This document shows, one piece after another, positions 54,745-62,691 of a DNA stretch of 64,000 bases. Position numbers and translations under genes: made by a program. The notes beneath the pieces were generated by a model. It ran no database searches and was not told the DNA's origin. It saw only the letters and a program-made list of their open reading frames with translations. Origin of the DNA: a virus; the IMG/VR virus record IMGVR_UViG_3300015263_000653, positions 1-64,000 of that record; one strand, 5' to 3'. Position 1 is the stretch's first letter, and each line of letters opens with the position of its first letter.

Positions 54745-55974
54745 TTACGACGACTCTCCTCCTTCCTGCGGACTGTCCGCCTCTACTTTGAGTGTAGGAG
54801 CTTTCTTTTTCCTTCGTTTCTTCTTGGAGTCGTTGCCGAAGCCCATGTTTTGCATGGTCTTTTTCTCGGCACGTCGTTCCTCAAATTCTCCGAAGGCTCC
54901 TTCCAAATCCCATGTTCCATCGCCCAGAACGAAGTTCGTGACGAGGAAAGTGCGGATCGCCTCAAGTTCTGCGAAGGAGAAGTCGCCTGACCATTCAACG
55001 CAGTCATCCACACTGATGTTCTCTCGAATCTCAGTGGGCCAGATTTCGGAGATGAGTTTTCTCCGCAAGTCAGCATCAGGCTTGTCAAGCGTGATGCACT
55101 TGTCGATCCGTCCGGGTCGGGTAAAGGCTTTGTCGAGCCCATCCACCTTTTCGTTGGTCGTGAAGATGCGGACGAGGTGGCCTCCGTCCACAAGACCATC
55201 CATGGCCGTCAGCAGTGAGCAAGCCATCTTGCCATTGCCCTTGCTGCGATCCATGTACGAGATGTCGATGTCGTCAAAGAACGACACCGTGTATCGTTGG
55301 AAGAGATCATTCAGTTCTTTGTCGGCGTAAGCCTGATCGATGTCGGCACTGGTGATGATTCCCCAGCGGAATCCATTTTGAGAGCAGAGCTTTTGGATGT
55401 GGCGACACACCATTGTTTTGCCGTTGCCGGGGAGGCCATCCAGAATGATGCCTCGCTTGATTTTGACACCATATTTCTCGATGTCTTTCGATCTCAGCAA
55501 AAAGCCGATGGTGTTCTGGACGATCTCATCGAGGAGACCTTCTCTGAGGATTGGGATTTCTGTGATTTGCCCAGCCAATCGGTTTAGCCGGGTCGCCATG
55601 CGTCTGAGGCGGTAGAGTTTGCCTTTGGGGATGATGAGATAAGTTTCATCCCACATGTTGCCTCGGGCGGTGAAGGTGCAGTATTGGAGTTCTGCATCGA
55701 GGCGGCATTGATGGACGTAAATGCCATAGCCGACAGCACCGGGGACTTGCAGACGCCGCTTCTGGATGTGCGGCATCCCTTCCAGCGGACCTTCGCAGGC
55801 GACGACTGGATCACGGTGTTTGGTCGTCATGTATTCCCGAGGGAACCAGTCGTAATCCAAAATTTGGAGTTCGTTGGCTTCAACTCCAAGAAGCTGAGCC
55901 ATGCGGGGCAGACGACGCTTAAGTTCTGCGAAGACGGGTTGTGTGGTTTCTGAAGAAACGATTTGGACATCCAT
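54745..55974 (-). CDS. AAA+ ATPase, BCS1-like, 409 aa
   Basis: The N-terminal 170 residues are unrecognised. Walker A GLPGNGKT (180-187), Walker B SFFDDIDI (D234-D235), sensor 1 FTTN (N274) and RPGRID with the arginine finger (R286/R289) follow. The domain order matches BCS1-type AAA proteins of phages. Highly charged C-terminal tail (KKKRRKKKAPTLK). Likely a remodelling motor. The partner is unknown. Confidence 0.85.
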   Translation of the reverse strand: MDVQIVSSETTQPVFAELKRRLPRMAQLLGVEANELQILDYDWFPREYMTTKHRDPVVACEGPLEGMPHIQKRRLQVPGAVGYGIYVHQCRLDAELQYCTFTARGNMWDETYLIIPKGKLYRLRRMATRLNRLAGQITEIPILREGLLDEIVQNTIGFLLRSKDIEKYGVKIKRGIILDGLPGNGKTMVCRHIQKLCSQNGFRWGIITSADIDQAYADKELNDLFQRYTVSFFDDIDISYMDRSKGNGKMACSLLTAMDGLVDGGHLVRIFTTNEKVDGLDKAFTRPGRIDKCITLDKPDADLRRKLISEIWPTEIRENISVDDCVEWSGDFSFAELEAIRTFLVTNFVLGDGTWDLEGAFGEFEERRAEKKTMQNMGFGNDSKKKRRKKKAPTLKVEADSPQEGGESS

Positions 55975-56050
55975 GTCTGACTTCCTTGTACTGGGACACT
56001 TCCTTGTGTTCGAAAATCATACCTTCAGAAACCACATGATGCAACCCTTC

Positions 56051-56257
56051 TTAGGTTTTCTTTTCCACGCTGGCCTTGGCATCTTCAAGAATCTTCAGGG
56101 TTCCATCTGTGTTGATGGACGTGAACATTCGAAAGTCGTCATGGCATTGACCGGGAACACGATGTTCGTCGGGCGACCAGATGATCATACCGACAAAGGT
56201 TGTGCGTTTGCTGAGTTCTTCAATCAACTCTTGCGTGGATGCAAGCTCAAGCTCCAT
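56051..56257 (-). CDS. small hypothetical protein, 68 aa
   Basis: ACGGAGGCAAAC precedes the ATG (MELELASTQELIEELS); the longer frame to 56401 is a run-over of the ClpP gene. Beta/helix mix with RTTFVGMIIWSPDEHR. No family recognised. Confidence 0.75.
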   Translation of the reverse strand: MELELASTQELIEELSKRTTFVGMIIWSPDEHRVPGQCHDDFRMFTSINTDGTLKILEDAKASVEKKT

Positions 56258-56291
56258 GTTTGCCTCCGTTTTGCAAGAGGCTGGCTGCCCC

Positions 56292-56903
56292 TTACCCAAA
56301 GGTGATATCGAGGCCAATTTTGACCTCAAACTTCGGGACATGCAGGTGGTTGGCAATCTTGTGCTTCTTTGCTTCTTTCGCCGTGAGGAACCAGTCCACA
56401 TGGTGATTCTCTTTGATCAGGTTGCCGATGTAGTCCGCTGGATGTCCCAAGTGTTTTGATACTCTCTTATACATCCTTTGGTTAAGATTGTCCATCTGTT
56501 TTGCGTCGGCTTTGATTTCTTCGACCTTTCCGCCTGTCATGCTGCCGACATCGTGAATCATCAGCCAAGCCTCGGGGTGCATGAACCTGTAACCTTCGGT
56601 CCCAAAACAAAAAAGAATCGCCCCTGCCGACATTGCTTTGGCCGTGAGGATCGTGGCAACAGGAATCTTGGAGTTCTCGATGGCAGCAACCATTCCGAGA
56701 ATTCCATAAGCACTGCCACCGAAAGAATCGATCACGATAGGGATGACTGGTTGGCCGGTGCTGTGGGCATCGTCCATTTCTTCTTCAAAGTCCTCCAGAG
56801 CATCTTCATCAAACTTGTTGACCCGGATCACCACCGGTTTGTCAAGGAGATCATCGAGTTTGTGTCGATGCAAGCGAGGGTCTACATTGATTATCGTTCT
56901 CAT
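56292..56903 (-). CDS. ClpP-like serine protease, 203 aa
   Basis: The catalytic triad fits ClpP: S92 in AMSAGAIL, H117 in LMIHDVGS, D170 before WFLTAKEA. FGGSAYGIL at 61-69 is the oxyanion-side loop. It could be a host-like ClpP or a phage prohead/processing protease. The near-by AAA+ ATPase is a possible but unproven partner. Confidence 0.85.
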   Translation of the reverse strand: MRTIINVDPRLHRHKLDDLLDKPVVIRVNKFDEDALEDFEEEMDDAHSTGQPVIPIVIDSFGGSAYGILGMVAAIENSKIPVATILTAKAMSAGAILFCFGTEGYRFMHPEAWLMIHDVGSMTGGKVEEIKADAKQMDNLNQRMYKRVSKHLGHPADYIGNLIKENHHVDWFLTAKEAKKHKIANHLHVPKFEVKIGLDITFG

Positions 56904-57616
56904 GTTTCCAACTTCCTGACCTCCTGTTGATGAATGTATGTGACACTGGCGGGAGGCACGCCCTGATTTAAGATGAAGCGAGCTTTTGCTTCACAAAGAG
57001 CCAACTTCGTGATGTTGCAGATCACCCCAAAATGGGTGATCAAGGTACAACTATGTGGCAATCCTTGCAATACAAATAGAGTACGTTGCAGGAAAGTCTG
57101 AGGCGATTCACTTCTAAGAATGAAGTCATCTTCTGTTTGCCAATCGAAGTTTGGAAACTTCTCACATCGATTGGAAAGGCAGAACTCTTCGTCATCTTCT
57201 AAGAAAGATGGAGTTTCTGCGATCAGGGGTTCGACAAGAACTTTGGTTCTTAAATTTCTTTGCAGGACATCGGCAGTGCGGAGACAGCGAAGGAATGGGC
57301 TGACGATGAACGTATGGTCTTCCGCATTTGAAGTGCGCAACAAAGAGGCGAGCGACTCGGCTTGTCGCTCGCCTTCACTGGAAATATCTGTATCGGGATC
57401 GTTGGTGTCGTCTACAAGGGCGTGCCGAATAAGCAGAATGTCCTTGTCGAAGAAATGATCGGTTTCGACTTCTCCGAGGAATTCCTGCGTCTCGGAGTTG
57501 AAGAATCCGCTGAGAATTTCTTCGTTTTGTTCTTGTTCTGTAAGTTTGCCAAAGGCATCTCCGTGGTTTACGCCAACCACGATCCGTCCCTTAACGTACA
57601 AAGCGGCCCTTCTCAT
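56900..57616 (-). CDS. histidine-phosphatase-family protein with N-terminal extension, 238 aa
   Basis: Residues about 60-235 are a histidine phosphatase: LLIRHAL at R64-H65 (RHG-type motif with Ala for Gly), PFLRCLRTADVL with R110 and ITHFGVI with the second His. The 55-residue N-terminal part is unknown. It may dephosphorylate a small metabolite or protein. Overlaps ClpP by 4 nt. Confidence 0.75.
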   Translation of the reverse strand: MRRAALYVKGRIVVGVNHGDAFGKLTEQEQNEEILSGFFNSETQEFLGEVETDHFFDKDILLIRHALVDDTNDPDTDISSEGERQAESLASLLRTSNAEDHTFIVSPFLRCLRTADVLQRNLRTKVLVEPLIAETPSFLEDDEEFCLSNRCEKFPNFDWQTEDDFILRSESPQTFLQRTLFVLQGLPHSCTLITHFGVICNITKLALCEAKARFILNQGVPPASVTYIHQQEVRKLET

Positions 57617-57717
57617 TGAACCCTCCCATCCTTTGATAAGGTTCCCGAAACCGACCGAAAATGCGTCGTGAGTAATATATAGTAATAGTCACTTAACATC
57701 CAGAGGAGAAATCTGCT

Positions 57718-57975
57718 ATGAGAGACTTTGTAAACTGGGCATACCAGAATGAGTTAGTTGATGTCTTCGAAGATGGAACGGTAGCTTGGAAAGAAGCCGC
57801 CATGCGTGGTCAACAGAAGGGCTCTCATAAAGAGAAGTTCGACGGTGGCCGTGATGGTCGCAAAGATCTGAGTGACGACTACAAGGACTATTGCCACATG
57901 ATGGGAACAGTCTGGCCTTACAAGGTAGTCGCTAAGGGCAAGGGCGGAAAAGCCGTAGCTCCGGTTGGCAAGTAA
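57718..57975 (+). CDS. small hypothetical protein, 85 aa
   Basis: GAGGAGAAATCTGCT precedes the ATG. Basic, Gly/Lys-rich C-terminus (KVVAKGKGGKAVAPVGK). No recogn ised domain. TATATAG upstream at 57680 could be a -10 region. A clear intrinsic terminator follows. Confidence 0.75.
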   Translation: MRDFVNWAYQNELVDVFEDGTVAWKEAAMRGQQKGSHKEKFDGGRDGRKDLSDDYKDYCHMMGTVWPYKVVAKGKGGKAVAPVGK

Positions 57976-58010
57976 CTGAATACCGACATCATCGATGAGT
58001 CAAAAGGAAA

Positions 58011-58037
58011 AGCCGACGAGCAATCGTCGGCTTTTTT
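58011..58037 (+). terminator. intrinsic terminator
   Basis: AGCCGACGA 58011-58019 pairs with TCGTCGGCT 58024-58032, followed by six T. Terminates transcription of the gene at 57718. Confidence 0.9.
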
Positions 58038-58042
58038 AACTT

Positions 58043-58201
58043 ATGCAAATCATTCCAATTTTCATCCCACACGGCCCAGACAAATGCCCTCATTGTGGGA
58101 AAGACCTCAAGGGTCCGCCACCAACCAGAAGAGATTGGTTGTGGTTGGGAATAATTTTGATGACCACCATCAATGTGCTTTTTTGGTTCTTTGTGCTTTA
58201 A
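58043..58201 (+). CDS. tiny zinc-ribbon membrane protein, 52 aa
   Basis: ATG 58043 lies just after the terminator T-run and gives MQIIPIFIPHGPDKCPHCGK, then a basic hinge and one hydrophobic helix (WLWLGIILMTTINVLFWFF). The stop overlaps the minus gene's stop by 4 nt. It has no ribosome site I can point to and would need its own promoter. Confidence 0.5.
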   Translation: MQIIPIFIPHGPDKCPHCGKDLKGPPPTRRDWLWLGIILMTTINVLFWFFVL

Positions 58202-58503
58202 GCAGTTTCTTCGAGAAATTCTTTCAAGAAGATTCTGTAGACTGTGGCGTAGGCAATTCCCCACTCTCGACTGTGGGCGTCCTTATTGTCATACCACGCC
58301 ATTGTATGCGCCCACTCATGCAACAAAACGTCAATCGCTTCATGCTCGGGCAGATGCCGGTCAATGCGAATCAGATACCGCTCACTCGAACGACGACAAT
58401 CCCCATCCAGATCTTTCGGCAAAGCAACACGACGGACGCTGACCGGCAAATCAGTGGAGAATCGTCTTTTGAGGAATAGGATGACACGTCTGTAAGTTCT
58501 CAC
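58198..58503 (-). CDS. SprT-like zinc metallopeptidase domain, 101 aa
   Basis: HEWAH at residues 62-66 (DVLLHEWAHTMAW) is an HExxH zinc site, followed by HSREWGIAYATVYR, whose Glu or His may be the third ligand. Small SprT- or minigluzincin-type proteins are common in phages. The substrate is unknown. Confidence 0.7.
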   Translation of the reverse strand: MRTYRRVILFLKRRFSTDLPVSVRRVALPKDLDGDCRRSSERYLIRIDRHLPEHEAIDVLLHEWAHTMAWYDNKDAHSREWGIAYATVYRIFLKEFLEETA

Positions 58504-58527
58504 AACCGTATTTAACGGTTATGAAAA

Positions 58528-59178
58528 TCAATTCTGCACAAACTGGACCACAACCTCGGGTTCCACCAGTTCATTCAACTCTCGAAATTCCTTCGCATGT
58601 TCTTCACGATCCTCCCAGATTACAACTTTTGTGATGGAAGGATGTGATGTGAGGTACTGGTCGATGATCCAGAACTTCCATGGAAGAGTTTCGCTGGGAA
58701 TGGTTCCCTGTGGTGCTGGCCCTTTATCGCCGAGAAACCAGCATGTAATCTGAGAATCAACGATATCACAGAAGAGATCCTTCTGAGACTTCTTGCGTCG
58801 AATCTCTACCAAGCCGCCATCGCCAGCGATTCGGAGCACCTGATTACGCAGTCCGCCGTGTCGCCCCGTCATCAGGAGCGTGATTGTCTCTGGATTGGCC
58901 TTGCTCTCCTTCAGAGCTTGGCACGGCTCGGGGATGAACAGGTCTTTTGGAGTCGGATCAGGGACCAATGGCGGTTCCAGAGTTTCCCGACGCCCGAACC
59001 AGCCCCGCCGCATTCCGATGAATTTCCCGTGCTTTTTCGAGAGTTCACGGGACTTATTCTTGTCGATGAGCCATGGAATCCCCGTGGCCTTCTCGAATTT
59101 CCGCCTGTTTTCCGGCGTATCCAGAGGTGTTTTGACGAGAGTTCCGTCGAAATCGAAGATGTCTAATTGGGTTGCCAT
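58528..59178 (-). CDS. HAD-family protein, Swiss-Army-Knife RNA-repair-like, 216 aa
   Basis: GAAAGGAGAGCCAAGG precedes the ATG. The HAD motif DIFDFDGTLVKTP (D9, D11), the lid/threonine motif LLMTGRHGGLRNQV and the acidic VVIWEDREEHAKEF match the HAD domain of SAK-type RNA-repair proteins. It likely removes phosphate from RNA ends or nucleotides. Confidence 0.75.
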   Translation of the reverse strand: MATQLDIFDFDGTLVKTPLDTPENRRKFEKATGIPWLIDKNKSRELSKKHGKFIGMRRGWFGRRETLEPPLVPDPTPKDLFIPEPCQALKESKANPETITLLMTGRHGGLRNQVLRIAGDGGLVEIRRKKSQKDLFCDIVDSQITCWFLGDKGPAPQGTIPSETLPWKFWIIDQYLTSHPSITKVVIWEDREEHAKEFRELNELVEPEVVVQFVQN

Positions 59179-59307
59179 CCTTGGCTCTCCTTTCACTTTT
59201 GGCCCGAAATGGATTGTCCCACAATTCAATCAAAGGCGCAATACCTTTGTTTCTCTGACACTTGCGGTGAATTCGGGTTCGCTTCCAAATTTTTTTTCGT
59301 GGGACCG

Positions 59308-59335
59308 TTGACAGCCAGATTCCATTCGATATCTT
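59308..59335 (+). promoter_or_regulatory. sigma70-type promoter P1 of the large RNA
   Basis: TTGACA 59308-59313, a 16-nt spacer, TATCTT 59330-59335. The -35 box is perfect. Confidence 0.6.
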
Positions 59336-59405
59336 ATGACCATCGCACTTGCGAGCGGCCAAAACGAGACGCAAACGAGTGCAGAAAAAAAATGAAAACA
59401 GTGAG

Positions 59406-59434
59406 TTGACAACCGCAACACGAAAGGATAAAAC
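59406..59434 (+). promoter_or_regulatory. sigma70-type promoter P2 of the large RNA
   Basis: TTGACA 59406-59411, a 17-nt spacer, TAAAAC 59429-59434. The expected start is near 59441, directly before the structured region. Confidence 0.7.
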
Positions 59435-59440
59435 AACGAA

Positions 59441-60478
59441 CATGACAGTCATCGCCGGGAAACGCAACACCGTTTGTGACACAAGGTTATGACTGTTCAC
59501 TGAGTCCATCGGGAAACCTTAGAAGGGGTAGGAAACTGCAACTTCTAAGAGTACGAAACCCAAAACCATCAAAGCGAAGTAAGGTTGTCTTATAGAAGAG
59601 ATTCTTTAAGACGGCGACTGCTTCGAGGGTGGGCACGATCCGAAAGTTCAGACACTACTTCTGAGATGCGTCAAGGAAGCAAGACTGTTCTATAAGGTGA
59701 GTGGCGATTCAGGCTAACCATAGGTGGAGACACCGAGTCCGTCAGTACAACGGACGAGTTGGGTAAACCTGAGATCGCAAACCGATGGCGGGCACCAATG
59801 TCTGGGTGCAGTTGGTCGTATGAAGCCCAAACCCAGAAATGGGGTAAGGAGAAAAGGGCCAACATCACGGAGGAGTTCAGACCCATGCTGGGAAACGAAG
59901 GCATCGGCAGATGTCTCCAGTAATGATCTGAGCTAACTACCCAGACTGAGAGAGCGGCTAAATCAAAGGGCGTCGTGCCGTGACAAACGGAGACGAAGTA
60001 AGTGGGTGAATAGCCTACCAAAAGCAGCACCCTTTGGGAACGCCGTCCGCAAGGAGAACCAGAGTCGTTCTGGAATACTCTCGATGAGCCTACGAGGTAA
60101 CACGGCCTCGTTAGAAATGGCGCAGGACCGAACCTGCGACGACAAAAAGGAACTTGGGAGAATGACACCGAGGCGAAGGCATTCGAAAGAGATGGTCACT
60201 TGTTGAAGGGCTAACCGCTGGTAACAGGCGTACTCCTGACGATGAGCGAACATTGTTTGAAGTCTGCAAGAGCTAAAAGTCGTCAACCCAAGATCGGTGC
60301 TTGAAAGGTCAAACTGATGGTCGGGGGAGAGAACCTCCTCTGAAGGTGAGTGCTACCTTTCAAGAAGGCTGCGTAAAGACCGAGTAAACGTGGCGGCGAT
60401 ACGGAAAGTGTCGTTGCACAAAGCACTTGCTGAGGGAAGCCCGGTCCAACCGAAAGGTTGGGCCGGGTTTTTCTTTTC
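59441..60478 (+). ncRNA. large structured noncoding RNA, about 1.0 kb
   Basis: No credible ORF with a ribosome site exists here on either strand. Local helices: CTTAGAAG 59518-59525/59542-59549; CTTATAGAA 59589-59597 with TTCTATAAG 59688-59696; a bulged 10-bp helix 59704-59713/59768-59778; GTCCGT/ACGGAC 59737-59755; GCACC/GGTGC 59792-59809; CCAGA/TCTGG 60059-60073; CGAGG/CCTCG 60093-60110; CGCAGG/CCTGCG 60121-60138; and CTTGAAAGGT 60300-60309 with ACCTTTCAAG 60355-60364. Many GAAA and GNRA-like loops. Two promoters precede it and an intrinsic terminator ends it. Size and style recall ornate phage RNAs such as GOLLD and ROOL, but I cannot assign a class. Confidence 0.8.
60440..60477 (+). terminator. 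intrinsic terminator of the large RNA
   Basis: CCCGG-T-CCAACC 60440-60451 and GGTTGG-G-CCGGG 60456-60467 form a 12-bp stem closed by a GAAA tetraloop. TTTTTCTTTT follows. Confidence 0.95.
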
Positions 60479-60586
60479 CTTCCCTTCCTTGACCATCGGT
60501 CAACTCCGTCCTAAAATGAAACATTCAACCAGCCGTATCGTGCGGCGGTTAGCGACAATCTGTTTCTGATTGGAGGTTTAGCCACC

Positions 60587-60847
60587 ATGGCGCAACCTAA
60601 CGAGTTCGTTCTTGCAAAGGACGACAACGGAAGACATTTCGAAGAATTCTGTGGAGAAGACGAGCCAGACAAGCTCATGGAGATCACCCAGCGAGCTTTG
60701 GCTGGAACTCTGGGAGGCCATGTACCGGTTCCCGGAGAGCGGTATGCGGGGCGTCTGTATGGATACCCCGGTCGCATTCTCGTCAAGCTGACACGTCGTC
60801 GCCCGAAGCACATCCGGCGACAAGGCCGTCTGATCAAAGTGGCGTAG
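60587..60847 (+). CDS. small basic hypothetical protein, 86 aa
   Basis: TTGGAGGTTTAGCCACC precedes the ATG. The N-terminal half is acidic, the C-terminal half very basic (ILVKLTRRRPKHIRRQGRLI). No recognised family. A terminator follows after 40 nt. Confidence 0.8.
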   Translation: MAQPNEFVLAKDDNGRHFEEFCGEDEPDKLMEITQRALAGTLGGHVPVPGERYAGRLYGYPGRILVKLTRRRPKHIRRQGRLIKVA

Positions 60848-60886
60848 GTTTCTCCAGATGGTTCCCTGCCTCTGGTTTCTGCGGTG

Positions 60887-60926
60887 AGAGCCGCTTCCCT
60901 TCACGGGGAGGCGGCTCTTTTTCTTT
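60887..60926 (+). terminator. intrinsic terminator
   Basis: AGAGCCGC 60887-60894 pairs with GCGGCTCT 60911-60918, extended by CTTCCC/GGGGAG. TTTTTCTTT follows and touches the stop of the minus gene at 60926. Confidence 0.85.
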
Positions 60927-62257
60927 CAGTAGATCTCTTCCCAGTTGAGCGATCCGTAACTCAGCGTCGAGCTTCCGGTGACGCTGGTGATCACAATGCT
61001 CAACACGTCGCTGTTTGTCAGCGATTGTTTGGAAAGCAAACCTTCTCCCAGTCCAGAATTTGTGTTGTTGCCCTGAGCGTTGGCCGGAACGTATCCCGAG
61101 GCCACGATCTGTCCGCCAGTGATCGCTGTGGCAGCAACATCTCTTTCTGCCAAGCTGTTGCTGCCGACCGATGCCCATGATGGCCCGGTGAGGGTTCCGC
61201 CGAGAACCACCTCGAAGAAAATGTTCTCCGAAGCGGACAAGACAGAGAAGGCAGTGGGGACTATGTGCCCATGGTTCGTCAGGGTGTTGAAGAGTGCCGA
61301 CTTTCTGACCGAAAGAATCGGCCTTCTCGTTGTGACTGCGATTCCAGTTGCGCCATTGGCTGCTGAGAATGGATAGCCTTCTCTCTCAAGGCCACCCTCG
61401 CTGATCACAGCCGAACAAATCTGGATGAGATCGGTGTTGCTGGCTGATGTTGATGTGTTCTCGATCTCATATCGCAGCGGCAAATTCGCCGTCTGGGTGT
61501 AAACCATCGTGACGAAGTTTGCGTGCAAAAATTCGTGGCAGTAAACCAGAACACCATCGATGTCAAAACCAAAGCGAACTCGGCCCACACCCAACCATTG
61601 AAAGTCGATCACAAAGATGTGTGCTTTCGAGATGTCGAGAGTTTTGCCTGAGTTGCCAGAGCCATCGAGCGGATCGAGATTCCAAGATGATTGAGAAACA
61701 GGCGTGTTGACGACAGAGCCACTGGCCGAGGATCGGATAACCACCTTGAGGTTGTCGGCGTCCTGCTCGAAGAACATTCCATCTGAATCTTCGAAGTATC
61801 CGATTCGCTGAACAACACCGGTTTTCTTGGCTCCCATCACGCCGGTCATGAAGATCTGTTGGCTCTTGCCCGGCAGATAACGGAAGTATCTCTTGGTTGT
61901 CCGAGTTACCTTGTCGCCGCTGGCGGTTCCAACTCTCAATCGAACAGATGATTGGTCGGCCAGATGGGCAATCGTGCCGCCGCCTGATGTCGAATCGCTC
62001 CAGACAAGAGGTTGAGTGTTGTACTGGTGCTGGACTTCGAAGATCGTGAGGGGGTTGGAGACTCGGAACCGACCGAACGCATCTTGTGTTGCAGTTGGGA
62101 GCCGTACAGGAATTGGATTGATCAGTGATGCGTCGGTTGCTGTCCCGTCTGCGCCGTATTGGAGTTTTACTCGTTGGTGCTGTACGCCGCCGATCTCGTC
62201 TGTGGCAACGCTGGCCCCTTTGGTTTTCGGTTGATTGATTATTACGTTGTCTGTCAC
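60926..62257 (-). CDS. phage virion structural protein, 443 aa
   Basis: Long beta-rich protein. It begins MTDNVIINQPKTKGASVATD and has many Gly/Ser/Thr turns (SSASGSVVNTPVSQSSWNLD). Its length and composition match hypothetical virion or tail/head-fibre proteins of large phages. It has no enzyme motif. Overlaps the next gene by 4 nt. Confidence 0.7.
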   Translation of the reverse strand: MTDNVIINQPKTKGASVATDEIGGVQHQRVKLQYGADGTATDASLINPIPVRLPTATQDAFGRFRVSNPLTIFEVQHQYNTQPLVWSDSTSGGGTIAHLADQSSVRLRVGTASGDKVTRTTKRYFRYLPGKSQQIFMTGVMGAKKTGVVQRIGYFEDSDGMFFEQDADNLKVVIRSSASGSVVNTPVSQSSWNLDPLDGSGNSGKTLDISKAHIFVIDFQWLGVGRVRFGFDIDGVLVYCHEFLHANFVTMVYTQTANLPLRYEIENTSTSASNTDLIQICSAVISEGGLEREGYPFSAANGATGIAVTTRRPILSVRKSALFNTLTNHGHIVPTAFSVLSASENIFFEVVLGGTLTGPSWASVGSNSLAERDVAATAITGGQIVASGYVPANAQGNNTNSGLGEGLLSKQSLTNSDVLSIVITSVTGSSTLSYGSLNWEEIY

Positions 62258-62481
62258 TCTTGCCCCTTGATGAATCTATCCATCCGTTTGTCTTCGAAGA
62301 TCGCTCGCAAGTTTTGGTTGCAAACGGTGATAGGGGGCACAATGGCCCGGCTGTTCCGGCCCTCGAAGTCTCGACGACGAATCATTGCCATTGCTTCGAC
62401 GAATTTGGTGTCAACGGAGTGTGGGCCGCAGATGTAATCGCCGTCGTCATACTCAAAATTGTTGTTGAACAGCAGCAGCAT
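62254..62481 (-). CDS. small hypothetical protein, 75 aa
   Basis: ATG 62481 follows ACGGGGGAATTC. The frame is open further upstream to 62667 but without a good start after the terminator at 62634-62665. CTG near 62607 is a possible non-standard start. No family recognised. Confidence 0.6.
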   Translation of the reverse strand: MLLLFNNNFEYDDGDYICGPHSVDTKFVEAMAMIRRRDFEGRNSRAIVPPITVCNQNLRAIFEDKRMDRFIKGQE

Positions 62482-62633
62482 GAATTCCCCCGTTTGTATA
62501 TATGCGCCCCGAATCTCGCTTGCATCCGGGTGGACATGTGCTACTATCCGATTGGCTCGGTTGAGTTCACCTGCGTTCCGGTTGAGGCCCGCACTGGAAT
62601 CCAGATGAACCTCCGAGCCATTTTTGTGCGCAT

Positions 62634-62665
62634 GAAAAAAAAAAGCCGCCCCCGAAGAGACGGCC
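62634..62665 (-). terminator. intrinsic terminator on the minus strand
   Basis: Read on the minus strand, GCCGTC pairs with GGCGGC across a CTTCGG-containing loop and is followed by a run of ten T (the A-run at 62634-62644). Lies 27 nt after the CCA-like gene. Confidence 0.85.
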
Positions 62666-62691
62666 ACATGTACCTGTAGCGAAATTCCAAA

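Noticed and set aside
59671-60286. Reading frames of 60-165 aa inside the large RNA on both strands
   Set aside because: No ribosome sites, composition unlike the neighbours, and they run over many perfect helices.
59441-60478. Group II intron, group I intron, RNase P RNA or tmRNA
   Set aside because: No domain V-like hairpin, no P7/P3 core or RNase P conserved blocks, no tmRNA ends or tag frame were recognised. A small R-element-like GTTCAGACACTA is not supported by a partner.
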